Assembly: GCA_016801885.1 (NCBI GenBank)
Contig: CM028898.1
Span: forward strand, 1,922,001-1,986,000
Reading direction: 5' to 3'
DNA length: 64,000 nt
Origin: Toxotes chatareus
Lineage: Eukaryota; Chordata; Actinopteri; Toxotidae
The translations under genes were made by a program, and so were the position numbers. This document shows positions 10,283 through 22,930 of this stretch, in pieces. The notes under the pieces were generated by a model. The model did no database searches and had not been told where the DNA came from. It saw only the letters and a list, made by a program, of their open reading frames with translations. Every line of letters begins with the position of its first letter. The first letter of the stretch is position 1.

Positions 10283-12589
10283 AAACACACAAATGCAAAC
10301 ACACACACACCTTTTGCCGCTGTCTGCTTAATTTTATTTATTTATTTTGTTTGTTTGTTTTTGTTGCTGGTTGCATTTCGAAGATGTTGCTCTGTACTGC
10401 TCTTGTTTTTGTTGATGAGCTATGTTTCCCTGATCAATTCTCCTGGCTGCTGTTTGTGTTGGCGGACAATGTGGGACTATTTGTCTAAAGAACACCCTCC
10501 TGGAGATAAAATACAAGACAAGTCACCCATTTAAGGATGGACAGGGGTTGTGTTCTGGTTTTAAAAAGAGCTATAAGTTTATCTTTAGAGTCTCACGCAG
10601 CCTAACAGTGGATTAGAAGAGCATATTGTCTATTAGTTTCTCCTGTACAGTGGTGCAGCAAGGACAGTGTGTATCAGGAATCTGTTCCATCCTGTGCCAT
10701 ATGACAGCAGCTAATTGGGAAGCCCTCACAGATGGGCTGCGTTTTAAAAGTGCACAGTTGCATGGTGAGATTAATGTTATGATTAGTTTATGTTTACATG
10801 CCAGCAGTGAGCACGGGGTTAGCCTTGGGCAATGATAGAGCATATAGGACGCATTGCAGTTAACCACCTATAGCGGAGCTGCTCTAATGTCTTCGTCCAG
10901 ATTCAAAAATAGATGTTGCTGAGTGTCCCCCAGGCACCTGTTTGATCAGATTTTGCTGCTTGGTCCCCTCATTGGAGGACTTTAGTCATTGAAAAAATGA
11001 ATTGTAGATCTGTCTGCACTCTGGTAGGGAAACCTGTGATTTGAATAGTCACTCACACATTTTCTCTCTGCTCTCATTTCTGCTTGGAAAAAAAAAAATT
11101 AAATTTAACAATTCCTCCTTTTGCAAGGGCTCCCCTGCTGCTCCCTCAAGGACTCCACTTTGAGAGCAGCTACCCTGCAATGTTTCTGCAGCAAGGACAT
11201 CACTCACAAAGGCACAACTTTACTGCGATTAGGATGAATCAGAATGAAAGTACAGAGGCTGAGAGACAGAGAGCTGGAGACAAAAGACTCAGATAGTAAG
11301 AGATACTCCACCTGGAAATGTGTTGAAAGAAAAACAGTTTGTCATTTGCTCAAACACCTAAAACGACCTGTGTTGACATTTTCCTGACAAGTTACCTCTT
11401 GCTGGCTTGTTGGTCATGATGTGTTGCAGGTGTCTCTTGGTTGTGACCAGATTAAGCTGAATATGTTGTTTCATTGACCATTTTTTATCTTATAACAGCA
11501 CCACTAGCAACGCTCTGCTAATCTCGGTGACACATACATCCCATGACCTTCCTTTTGTCGCGTCACAATAAAAGCCTCCTGCTGGTTCACAGGTGGAAAG
11601 CTTTTATTGTAAAGCAGCAGGAAGTGTTAGTTTGCATTACACTTCATGCCACATGGAGAAAAGAGCCAAGTATGGTCTGAACATGCATACAGAGTGTCTT
11701 GCTCAATCAGTCATACATCCAAGTGTCAATCATGTGATTGATCATGTGATTGGTTCAGTACTGAGAGCTGAAAGTAGCAAGACTTTGGCACTGAGCCACT
11801 CACTGTAATACAATCATGGTGGCATTAGGTTCTAACACCATGTTGCCACAACATCTGAAAGCTAATTAAGGTGCCAATCCACTGCCAAAGTAATTCTGAC
11901 CATGTTAGAATTCACTGTTCAAGATCAGTGTTGTTTATGTGACAGGTAACAAAGCAAAAACAAACAACTCAGTCACAGTTTCTCCAGATTCTACTGACAA
12001 GAAAGACCAAACAGCATTGTTTTTATTTATTTATTGCTTCTCTTTGCCATCACCTTCTTGTTAGCCTTTAAGAGCCATCACATTGACAGCTCCCACTGAC
12101 ACCCACACAAACCAAGTCCAACTTTCTCATTTGTCTGTGAGAAAAGTTTGCGAGTCCAAAAGCCATTTTGGACTCGTTCTCTTGCTTCATCTCCCCCCTC
12201 CTCTCTTTCCTCTCTCTCTCTCTGTCTCTCTCTCTGCTGCAGTGGCCTAAATGTAATCTGTTGTGTCTCCATCTCTCTGAGCACCTGAGCTGTCAGTTGG
12301 TGAACACGAAGCTGGCTTCACCTTGTCAGTGCTGATTCATCCCCGCTCTGTCTCTGGCTGTTTGGCAGCCAGTCAGCCTTGGCCAAACAGGCTACAGAGA
12401 TTGGTAAAGAGCTTCCGCTCCGACTCGCCGTCGCTCGGCTCGCCACCTCGACACGGAGAGAGCTTAAAGCCCACTTTCTGCTGAGGAGCAAAGCAAAGAG
12501 AGAAATTAACCCTCCCCAACCCCCCTCTTACAATACGTACACACGGATTACACATTTAAAAATGCATTGAGTCGTTGAACTGATGATGT
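10283..12589. other. Intronic sequence without a supported gene
   Basis: It starts with a CA-rich patch just inside the intron, followed by unique-looking AT-rich sequence. It contains two tandem copies of ATCATGTGATTG at 11729-11752 and a CT-rich tract near 12188-12236. Open frames here are short and unremarkable. Confidence 0.6.
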
Positions 12590-12830
12590 TTTTCGTGCTG
12601 GCCTGTATTCTGGCTAATGAATAGTTAAAGGAAATTTAATTGACCTCCAAAGAGAAATTTTAATTAATGGCAGGGCAGACATGTGCGGCTTTGCACGATG
12701 GATTGAAGGAATCACACTTATTAAAAAAGGCTGTATTAATTGAATATTTACTCTGCCATAGATGAGCTGCAATTACTTGAAGAGATTTTAATGAATTTAA
12801 TCACTTTGGAGCTGGAGAGGTGAAAAAAAA
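12590..12830. promoter_or_regulatory. Candidate enhancer-like conserved block, homeodomain-site dense
   Basis: In roughly 240 bases there are several TAAT/ATTA cores: CTAATGAATAG, TTTAATTGACC, TTTTAATTAATGG, GTATTAATTGAATA, GCAATTACTTG and TTTTAATGAATTTAATCAC. The block lacks simple repeats. This composition is typical of vertebrate intronic homeobox-bound enhancers. Conservation and activity are inferred, not seen. Confidence 0.3.
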
Positions 12831-14259
12831 TAAAAAAGTGATGTCAGAGTCCTGACTCTCTCCATGAAGTGTTTCCTGCACGTTTATGAATAGTGCTTAT
12901 GGAACAAGATTAGATGCCTTTTTTTCCCCCCCTCTGCTTCATTTTTACTAAATGCACAGGGAATCTATTAGCACGGTGTAATCTGTGGTTTTCCTCATAT
13001 TTCAGGTTTGCAGGGCTTTCTGCTGCTTTTGTTCTCACGCTTTGAAGTCAGGTGTGTGCGGTGAAGCATTGTGAGCATCAGCACCAGGTGGTGGATTCCA
13101 TAAAAGGGGATATTAAGTAGTGACGTCTCATTAAGTGAAATTATGAGTTCAGCAGAAGTTGTGCTTTTTAAGCTTTTAGTCATATTTCTGTTGCTAAACA
13201 AGCTTCAAATGCTTTTTATGACAATCTGTGTCCCTCTTTAACACCGCGCACATTTTCTGCTTCGGTTTCTGTCTCGTTACTTCTTCTCTTCTTCCTGCAG
13301 TCCTGATCAACCAGGTGAGGAAATCTGACAAGCTGGCAAGTCGGTGTGAATGTGTGCGTGTTGAGGCATGTTTGTGTTCGCTACTGGCAGCTCTGAAACT
13401 GCCTAATTACAGGGAGTGTTAGGTAGAACTACAAACAGCAGGCTCATCGGTTGGCAGCTGGAGGGACTTACCACAATCTCCAGTTTGCCCAGTTGCGCAG
13501 CCGGCCATCAATCACATATCAGTCAGAGAGCCAGCCAACCGGTCGCTAAAGCCTGTGTCTGCACATGACTTTAATATCCTGTGTTTGATAGCAGGTGTTT
13601 GATATCACTAGAGTGCGTGTACCTGTGTTTGAAGCTGTCTGCAATCCAGTGCTGATTCCACTGCTGGTGTGAGGTCTTTTCCAGGTCAGATCACTGCAGA
13701 TGTTTGCAGGTAGCTGAAGGGCCCGTACATGTGCTCTTGGACCCATAAATAATATTTTTTGGCCATGATTAACAGCAGCAGATGCCCTGTAACAGGGTTC
13801 TGTAAAATGTTAGTAGTAATAGTAAATAGTAATCGAGGGATAGGTTGGTCGTGTAAGACAATATTTCATTTTTCTATTTATTGCCCACCCCTATTGTAAA
13901 AAACAAGGAGATGCACTCCTACTCCCTCCCCTTCGCCGGTGCCATAGTCAGTCTGGCCATCAGGCAAAGAGCCAGCCTCGGTCATTCACCATGCCCATGA
14001 GCGTGTGCTGCGTGCTTTTTCCAGGTCTGGGCTCGTATTTGTGCAACTTTGCATCAGTTGTCATTAGTAATAAAACTTCTTGTGACTTTCCTGACTCTTG
14101 GATCTAAAGCACCTTTGGCTCTTGAGTGTGCCGGGGTCACATTCCTACTCCTGTCATGTCCAAATGTTTGCCACTGTACACAGAAGAGTCAATGGCCTGA
14201 CAAGTACGAGTCCGCAAACACAAGCTTGATGTCAGCCGCGAGAGATGGAGAATGCATTA
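12831..14259. other. Intronic sequence; contains a possible micro-exon
   Basis: Mostly unique intron. A 14-base segment at 13301-13314 is bounded by an excellent acceptor and a consensus donor (see findings). No repeat family was recognised. A run of TAGTAATAG-type triplets lies near 13811-13832. Confidence 0.5.
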
Positions 14260-14480
14260 CGGTAACGTAAATATTCAATTATGCAAATAGTAGATCCCGA
14301 TTAATTAGACACAAGCTTGGGTTGGCTGAACCAGCGCGGTTGTCGAAGCATCACAAAAGGGAGTTCATGAAAACGGCAGTTACCATCATCTGACAGAGAC
14401 CCTTTCTCACTCAAGGTGGGAGATTGCTTTAATTGCCTCGGCTAGGCAGGGGCCTCGAGGACGAGGGATTCTTCTCATGT
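14260..14480. promoter_or_regulatory. Candidate enhancer-like block with octamer and ATTA motifs
   Basis: The block includes AATATTCAATT, the exact POU octamer ATGCAAAT at 14281-14288, GATTAATTAGAC and GCTTTAATTGCC, with no simple repeats. A GC-richer end follows (GGCCTCGAGGACGAGG). The pattern suggests a POU/homeodomain-bound element, but this is unproven. Confidence 0.3.
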
Positions 14481-15954
14481 CTCCGGCTCCACAGATAGCT
14501 GGACGTGTAACAGCCATGTCGGAGCCAGCATCCATGACGTATCCATCTGTGAGCCTGAATCTCAATTACAAACTGCTCAGCAGAGGGACAGAGGGAAGAG
14601 GAGAGGGGAAGGGAGGCGGGGGTAGGAGGAGGAACAGAGGGGGGAAGGCTTAGTACAGTGACCCAGATGACCCTAAGATGTTGCCGTAGATGTGTCTTTA
14701 AAAATAATTGAGTATTTTCAGGTGTGTATTAACACACATTTCCAGGACACCAGTGTGTCTTTTTTTTATTTATTTATTTATTTTTTTTATAGCTAAACCA
14801 ATCCAGGATTTTTTAAGGCTGATACAGAGAAACACAATTGCACCTCAGGGAAAGCGCTGGATTTGGACCTGACTTCAAAGTTAATTTAACAACAGAGTGA
14901 AACTTCTGATTGTCTGTTTCTCAGACAAACTTCAGTCAGTTGCATGTTCCCGCTCAGTGTGTGGTCTATATTTCCTCCCAGGTTGTTTTCGGCCTCAACA
15001 CGTTGCCGTCATGCCTCTGTGTTTACTGGCCTAGTTAGAGGTAATAGATTAGAAAAGTGTGTGCTCATAGATTGTGTTTTTTTTTGGTGGGGGGAGGTGT
15101 GTTTGGGTGAAGGAGAGAGATGGCTGGTGTGTGCATTGGTTGTGCGCAGCAGCATATGGCAGGATGATTCACTGGGAAGTGGGTCAGAGTTAGTAGTTTT
15201 GCTGCTGCAGTCTCACAGCACAGACACGCAAGCAGAGGGAGGACTCTGACACAGCACAGCGTGATACGCTGGACAGCCACCATCTTTGCTTTACAAATAG
15301 CTCTCATATCTCTGATGGAATAAAAAAAAAAAAAAAAGAAGACTATCACAAGGGTTTTCTGCGATAGCTACAGGGAATATATTCTCGTTTTATAAATTCA
15401 TATAGAATATGTAATTTTTCTGTGGCTAAAAAGCAAAATCAAAACCAGTCAGGAATTCTCATGTGATCTTGGCTGGAGTCTGTCCTGAGTAAATCTGTGT
15501 GCAGCTCCTCCCATTGATGGATCCCCTCTCATAGAGCTGGTAATGACATCCCAGAGGAGGAAGCTCTGTAGTTGTGTGCCTTGCAGGGTTTAGGGCTCAG
15601 CGGACAGGACGAGGGTTTTCAGGGCCTACGTGGATACTGATGTTTTCTTAAAGGAAAGTGGCCGTTACAGTAGCAGATGCAGATGTTCACTATCCTTACA
15701 TCTTTTTACATTAGTTGCATATGTGTTGTTAATTTTTTCTTTGCCTTTGCACTGGTGAACTGATTCACATTTGGTTGGTCAGAGGTCAAAGGTCCAGGTC
15801 ACTCTGACTTCACAAAATATTTTTGGCTGTAACTCAAGACTTCATTCACTGATTATGATAAAGTACACATTATACCTTTAATTCAATTCCTTCAAAGTAT
15901 TCACTATATATATTACATGAGTCAGGACAGATATGGATGTAAACTTGGCTGAGG
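14481..15954. other. Intronic sequence without a supported gene
   Basis: Contains a purine-rich stretch (about 14580-14650, GAGG/GGGA rich), T-runs near 14759-14792, a poly-A at 15320-15336, and otherwise unremarkable intron. The 101- and 94-codon frames that overlap on opposite strands near 15000-15350 look accidental. Confidence 0.55.
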
Positions 15955-16320
15955 CAACCAATAAAGTTTATTGGTTCAGTCTCACAGCTCTCATGGACCC
16001 TGCGTCGTCCGGCAGCAGCACACAGCATGAAAGCTCTGATAAACCCATTGCAGACTACCTGTCCAACACCAACCAGCACACACTGAGCAACAATCTGGTG
16101 AACATAGTACCACATTCAGCACCTAAAGAGCCAGATATTTTCCTCAGGAGTTGGTGGAGAGCAAAACTAAACTAAACTAAACTAAAAAGAGAGTGAATAT
16201 TGTAGTTACATTCATCAGGTGACCAGAAACACAACTCTAAATGAAAGCTATTGTGGCTCTTTGTCTGCTTGATGTGTAAATGGGCAACTGTTTGCTAAAA
16301 TATTAGCCACCTTTCTTGGA
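15955..16320 (+). repeat. Dispersed fish repeat, 'AAACCCATTGCA...GAGCCAGATATTT' family, copy 1
   Basis: The segment carries AAAGCTCTGATAAACCCATT, then GAGCCAGATATTTTCCTCAG and AGGAGTTGGTGGAGAGCAAA, a tandem (AACTA)n patch at about 16167-16187, and TTCATCAGGTGACCAGAAAC. I recognise this order from a common spiny-rayed fish repeat. Part of the same unit recurs at 36661-36945, and a short shared piece (GAACATAGTACCTCATTCAG) lies at about 29520-29539. It is non-coding and non-autonomous. Confidence 0.65.
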
Positions 16321-17439
16321 CACGTCAGAGTTGTGTTTAACCATTTGTTTCATTTCCCCCAAGGTAGTTTTGTCACACTACTATTCCCATAATCAGCTTT
16401 GACATTTTCCACAAAAAACTGTCAATTTTCATCAGTTATCCAGTTAATCATTTCCACCTTAAAATGTTCTTTGTATTCTTTTACATAATCCGGTCAAAAC
16501 CTGTAGGGATTTCCCACAGACGTTCAGTGTAGTTTCATCGGTTTTACAGTAAATATATAATCTAACGTGGACCATATAAAAGGTGAACTTCCAGTACTGG
16601 CAAAGTAATTTACAGGTCTGACTCTAATAGAATATTAAGCTCTTTTTATATGTAATGGAAATTACAGAGGACTTCCTCATAGCACTCTATCTGGGTCACT
16701 GGCTCCATAATAATTCCAAATACTACCTGTGAGAGATATATGGGACTAATTTGACCAAATCAGGCTGATGTAATTGATGAAGTCAAGCCAGCGTCCACTG
16801 GGACTCTGTGAGTCTTTGTTGCTGATGAAGACAAATTATTTAACCTAACAAGGTTATTCGACTTCCTGGAACTTAAACATGCAAGTCAGTAATTAGAGTG
16901 CAGTTACTGGCAGGCCTGTCACACCAGACCTGCCCAGCCTTGGTGGGGTTGTGGTGGCTGAGACAGAGCCGACTGGAAGATGAGATGAAGGTGGAAACAC
17001 GGGCGTGTATTCCTGCTATGCAGAAATTAGTCCACGTACTCAGCTCAGCAGGTTTAAAACAGGACTAGCTTATGACTCATAGGGAATTTCTTATATTTAA
17101 TTCTGAACTCCACCAGTAGCTAATGTGATGGGCCAAATCCTGGAGTAATGTGGAGAACGAAGACTCAGTGGAACAGCTTGAGGCATCTGGAGATGAGTTA
17201 AAGCTCCTTGGCTGAAGCAGAGTAACCTTGTGCTAAAAGAGTCTCGCCCTCATAAGTGGGAGGTCTTCAGTACGAACCAAGGCTCCTTAAACAAGACGTA
17301 AACACACAGTTTTAAAGGATATTTTTGTGTTACCATGGTTTCCTGTGAACTGAAAGATTTCTGCAGAACTAAAAGCGAATGTACAGTTTCATACCTGGAA
17401 TTGTTGTTGTTGTCAGATTTATATATTTATTTGTTTGTT
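16321..17439. other. Intronic sequence without a supported gene
   Basis: Unique-looking AT-rich intron. Nothing beyond scattered ATTA motifs was recognised. Confidence 0.55.
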
Positions 17440-17740
17440 CTTTTCAGGGTTGTAGTGAGCTGCAGCCTTTCCCAGCATGCAATGGGCAAGAGTGTACACC
17501 CTGGAGAGGTCACTAGCCCAACACAGGGACAAAGTACATAGATAGACATAAGTCTATTTAGCATATCCAACTCATCTTAGAGTGTGGGAGGAAAGCAGAG
17601 CACCCTGAGAAAATCCATTTAGACCCAGTTAGAACCCAGAAGGCTCCAACCATGTGGGTTTGGTGTAAACCCAGGACCTGCTGTAACATAGACGTACCAT
17701 ACTCTGATCCACCGTGCCACCCTTTATAGAGTTTCCTTTT
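17440..17740 (+). repeat. LINE-derived dispersed fish repeat
   Basis: The order AGCTGCAGCCTTTCCCAGCA, CAATGGGCAAGAGTGTACAC, CCTGGAGAGGTCACTAGCCC, AACACAGGGACAAAG, GAGTGTGGGAGGAAAGCAGA and GATCCACCGTGCCACCC follows a very common fish repeat whose intact form encodes nothing here. I link it to 3' parts of non-LTR elements, with the exact clade unresolved. It is diverged, so probably an old copy. Confidence 0.7.
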
Positions 17741-18130
17741 AAAAATGGATGGATTTTGGAATATGATGAAAGCCAAGAGTGTGTAGGAATGAGAACTAGC
17801 ACTGCTTTGTATAATGTGAAGATGATGATGTGACTAGTCTAAGTATTAGGCGCGGCATTAAGCCCAAACAGAGGCTGGACATGAAGCACAAGTGAATTTT
17901 CAGTGTGCAAAATGCACATCAGCGACCACCACATGTGTTTACTCTGATGTGCTCTGACAGGTCAGGCACTGATCTATTTCTGGAATATCTCTCTACCCGC
18001 GCCAAGTTTGTTTTGCTATAAAATACTCTGCTGAGTTCACTTTGGATTATTTGGGTATTTTCTATTCATTTGTTACTCATCCAATTGGTATTCATGAAGT
18101 CATGAAGTCTATTATTATTACTGTTCCAAA

Positions 18131-18330
18131 AATTAAAGGGACACTCCACCAATTTCTCACATAAATGTTAATTTATTATTCATGGCTGGTTCTAGTCAGC
18201 CTGTGAAAATGGCTGTATAATGGTAAGTACTACACTGATTTAGCATTGCACTTTTACAACGCTGTCAGACTCACAATGGACTGTGTTTAAAAAAAAAAAA
18301 AGTTGATTAAAATCATTCCATTCATATAAA
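18131..18330 (+). repeat. Dispersed short repeat, copy 2 (AAAGGGRCAYTYCACC family)
   Basis: AATTAAAGGGACACTCCACC is followed by AATTTCTCACATAAATG. The start matches the copies at 9031 and 48911, but the 3' anchor (GCATCATGGGAAATG) is not found, so this copy is truncated or diverged. A 13-base A-run follows near 18289-18301. Confidence 0.55.
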
Positions 18331-21300
18331 TTCGTTTTCAAACTTTTAGGCCCAACCGACACTGACTCAGGTGATGTCACTCAAATGAATTTAGCAACAT
18401 TCAAGACTATCTGATTAGATTCAGCTTTTTTGCTCAGAGTACGAGTACTGGGATATTTTTATGCCTTTATTTGACTGGCACGGTGAAGACAGACAGGAAA
18501 TGTTGGGAAGGAGAGTAGGGGAGTGACATGCATGGTCAAACTGGAGAGACTCATTGCTCAGGGCATTTACACCCATGTGACATGGACCCTAAACATTTGG
18601 CTATCAGGTCTCCCTTCACGTATGCAGTAGTACTCCCCAGCAAACTGGTCCTTTGACCATTGACTTAGACTGTTCTTTTTCTGATCTGTCTCTTGTGAGT
18701 CAGACTAACTGGAGTATCCTCTTACCTCAAATAGCTGCTGTGAATGTGTCTTCTTTTCTATTTAGGCCTTTCAGCATTACAGAGATAATAAAACTGTGTC
18801 TACAAGAACTTGAGAAACTGCTTCCCTGCTGCTGCTTTCGGAGCAATTTGGAATGAATCATAACACAAGGTGGTCGTGTTAATTATTTAACTCCATATAT
18901 GTATTAGTTGTATGCTTTTTCTGCATATGACCCAAATGTAGCAGCATCGTTCAGCGTCAGGGTTTTTCTGAGCTCTGTCCACTCGGGTTGTGATACCTTT
19001 GCGTGCGGCTCGGATAACTGTCATTTGAATCTACATGTCTTTCGCTACTTATCTCTCATCCATCAGTGCTTCTGACGGCCTTGCCCGTGGCCCCCACTCA
19101 TATATCCGTCAGCGGGGACAAGATGGATGAGAGTCCACCTGCTCCATCACTCCTCTCTTCCACTCACACACTCCCTCGCCCCCCCTCACTCTCTTGTCTT
19201 TCTCTCTGTTTCTCCCATAATCCCATATTCTCATCAGTCATTTCACTTGAGTCTCTAGAGCTTCTTGGACTCTGATGGTGGAGTAATGACAGCCCTGCTT
19301 GGTGTTTCAGTAGAGAGAGATGCGTGATAGTGAGTCATTTTCCCTAATGACACATGTTTTTTGCTTGAATCCTGTTCTTGGTATAATGGGCATTGCAAAA
19401 CAGATACGCTTAAGAATATTACATCTTGTCTTCTTTTTTTTTTTTTTTTACTTCTTAGAAACCCTCAGAAGCTGCTGCTGTCAGGTATTATCCCAAAAAA
19501 AAACCAAAAATAAAAAACTACATGGCAGAGATGCTCCAAACCAATCCGCAGCTTTAGTATCAGGGCCAGTTTTTAAATTGATCAGCTAAACAAAGCCTCA
19601 CCTTTGTGTGGATCATGACTCCTTTAGTTTAAATACACCAAAAATATACCCAGCTGACAGGGACCTGGAAACACTGGAAGCTCCTCTGCGTTCAATGCTG
19701 CAAACAAGTGAGCATCGGAGAGGTAAAAATAAAGTAATGATATTCATACTGACAGTGAGTGCTTTCTCAATCCAAACCTGCCAGACACCACAAAACATTA
19801 AACACTACACATTATACACTGAAACGCAGGCTTCCTTTTCTAAAAAGGATCTCTGGTTCTGGTCTCACCAGGAAGTGGCTCAGTCAAATTCTTCTGCTCG
19901 TCTTGAGAAAATGTTCAGTTCCAGACGCAGAGCGAGGGAGCTCATGCTAAACTCTCCATGCTTCTTTCTTTTTTTTTTTCTCAGTATTGTTCTATTTACT
20001 CACCCGCTGGGATTTTATTCATTGTGGAGCAGTTCAAAAAAGAAAAAGAAAAAAATAAAACAATCCTCTGGGTCAGGATCAGGGCATTGAGGCGTAGTTT
20101 AATAGATTTGTATTGGCTAAAATAGCCCTGGTCAAACCCTTAGTGTGCTGTCCTCCACTGTGTTTTGACCACCTCACCCTGATATTGTGCTTCTGTCCTC
20201 TAGGTCGACAAATGCAAAGATTCACAAACCTCTGACTCTCACTTTCTCCATCTTATTAGCAGAGAGTGGTGTATGAAGCATTCAGTGGCCGTTGCACATC
20301 CCCGGCAGCAGGTCATTTCAGCTGTCAATAATTAAAGTTGATTCCATGAGTAATTTGATAACAGACCTAAATGAAACTTGTCTGTTGTCTGGTTAAAATG
20401 CTCTCAGCGGCACAGTGTCTGTGCTCTGTCAAAGACCATTTGTAAAGGTAGAAGCTTCACTCTTTAACACCACTGTTCAGTCGTACGTGGACTGAATGTT
20501 TCTGTAGTTTCAACTTTAAAATGTTTTTTTTTTTTTTCGTATCCTATCAATGATTTTAATCTTATCAACTTCATCCAGAACCTTTGGTGTTTGGATTAAG
20601 TAGCTCCTGCAAAATAAGATAAATTTAGTTGGCTATACCTTTCATTTCACTGGGCCTGATACACATTTTATTAGCAGTGAATATTTTCTGTTGATTTCAG
20701 ATCAGACTTTATAGCAACTTGAACTAGTGTCAGATACTCAATATTAAAGAACCTGATCGTGAAAACTAAGAAAACTAACGCTTGACAGCTGTCAGTCAGC
20801 AAGCTTTCAGTTTATTCATCAGGCTTATTTGTACCATCGACTCCTGTCTGACAAATGTTTGCAAATTATCACTCAAGGCTTAAATAAAAGTGGGCAGTGC
20901 AGCTCCGCTAATCCACTGCGCTCGCTCCCTCCATTCTGGGCTCTCCGGCTCCACGTTCCCTCAAAGGTCAGCCCTGTAAAAACCAGCTTGTCCTTGTTTA
21001 ATGGTGCAGATTCACAAGTTATGTTAAAGTCAACCCAAAAGATTTCTGCAGATTTATTTCCCTCCCTCAGTGAATTCACTAACAACAGTATTTCCATTGG
21101 AATTAATAGATTTTGCTGTGAATTTTTGTCCTGCAGTGTGACCACTGTGACCAGGCCTTAAGATCACAACTTAGCAGAATTGAAGCAGCATCAGGAATCG
21201 GGGCATGCGCTACTACTGTACTGCAATGGGGGACCGCACCTGGAAGACTGTATGTAATCAGATCCTGGATGTCAGGTCACGGTTACAAGGACCTGAGTAG

Positions 21301-22769
21301 ACCTGTGAAGACGTCCAGTGGGACGGAGGGTTTTTGGTAAGAAGACCCAGTGTATTATTCAGACACTATTTCCTGATAGTCCTTACATTCAGTTGCCTCT
21401 TCTAACCCATAAAGTTTTTTTTTTTTTGGATGTTCTCTCAGTATTTGTCATATGTTTTATTAAACAAAAAGTGCCTTCGTGGTAGACGCGCGGTCAAACT
21501 GAAGACATTTCTGCATCTTCCACAGTGGTAAATGACCTCAAACAAGGTCGCCCTCTACCTACCCTGAATCTTTACGAAGCCATCTTGTTCTACAGAGTTG
21601 CATTTAGCGATACTGGTGACATAATGATGCATCTGGCAAGACTATCGGATCTGTAGGGATGCACTTAAGGGACTGACGCAGTGCCGGAAGGGTATTAAAT
21701 ATGAACGCGGCTGTATTGCTAAAAATAATGACATTCCCATTTACAATATAAAATATCGACTCGAGCTCGGGTCTAAGGACACACACAGCTCTTACAGGCA
21801 TTGGCAACCCTGTACATACAAATCACTCTATCGGTTTCGAGGAATATTTAACCATGTCTTGTTCAGAAAGTTCTGGCTCTCTGTGGATGAATGTATAGCA
21901 CTGGTATAAAAAAATGTAGCTGTTTCCTTTTGCCGGTATGATTCACTCTCAAACTCCTCCTCCTCTAACTTTCTTCACACTCTATTCCTCTTTGTCACTC
22001 TTTATTTTCCATTTTTCAGAATAATTACTAAACCTCGACAGGCCCAGTGTTTCTCTATCAGTCACGGCTCCTGTGCTGATGGGTGTGTGTTTTTTTTTTT
22101 TCCATCCTCTCTACCAGTTCAATAGTTTCCAATTTTATAAGGTTAGCGCTGACGTAGATTGAAATACATTGCAGCTGCTCTCCAAATCCAATTGCGTGTG
22201 TCCATCTTTTTCAACCCTCGTGCACAAGCAGAAAGGGATTCATAATGCCTTATGCTTTTATCTCTGCCAGAGTTTTACCATAACTGAAATGCTACGTGTT
22301 ATGCCTCTGTAAATGCACATCCACTCGGGTGTTATCTACCTTCCCTTTCTCTTTATCCAATCCACCTGACTTCGGCTGCTCTCTCGAGGTGCTCTCGGCT
22401 TAGACGGGAACAAAACTTCTTTTTTTTTTTTTTTAAATTGGAGGCCCACTTTTTACAGCTCTGGTTTTTGACATTTTGTACTGGTCCTTTTTTTTTAAAT
22501 TTTTTTTAAAAAAATCAGAATTACTTCACCATGCATGTCAACTTTAATATTTATTCAGCAAGAGGTTGTGGACAATAAACTCCAGCAGCTCCAATAGACT
22601 CTTCTCGTGGGTAGATTGTTATGCTAAATGGTGCTGTGTTTTGTCATTGTGTGGCCTTTTTGGGGCAAGAGAGCAATACTCAGCTTGATTAAGATGTAGA
22701 TAACTGCTGCACTAATCAGCACTCTTTCCTACCCTCCCTCAATCTCTCCCTCTCCTGCTCTCTCGCTCC
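18331..22769. other. Intronic sequence without a supported gene
   Basis: Mixed unique intron with T-runs (about 19432-19449, 20524-20537, 21415-21427, 22089-22101, 22420-22436) and an A-rich patch near 20036-20060. The 160-codon open frame at 19608-20090 ends in poly-Phe and poly-Lys from these runs and is not considered a gene. Two separate weakly open stretches near 21160-21830 match no repeat I know. Confidence 0.55.
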
Positions 22770-22930
22770 ATCTTCATTCATTCTAATGATGCCCAACCTG
22801 AACTTCTCCTCTTCCCTCCCCTTTCATTTGAGCTGAGGCCATTATGGCAGACAGTGAGTTAATGAACAGCAAATGGAAGAGGAGAATGGTATTAATCATC
22901 TCTGGGCCCACCGTGTGCTCCATTATCACT
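22770..22930. promoter_or_regulatory. Candidate conserved non-coding block
   Basis: It includes TCTAATGATGCC, GAGGCCATTATGGCAGACAG, GAGTTAATGAACAGC and GGTATTAATCATCTC with no simple repeats, set just after a CT-rich tract. Enhancer-like by composition only. Confidence 0.25.

Noticed and set aside
10277..10534. Continuation of the CA10 reading frame past the donor to 10534
   Set aside because: The conserved protein segment ends at NTGGRK exactly where GTAAAA begins; what follows is CA-, T- and TTTG-rich intron with no similarity to the family.
19608..20090. 160-codon open frame, longest in the window
   Set aside because: It ends in poly-Phe and poly-Lys from T and A runs, has no domain, no splice context and no sign of codon constraint.
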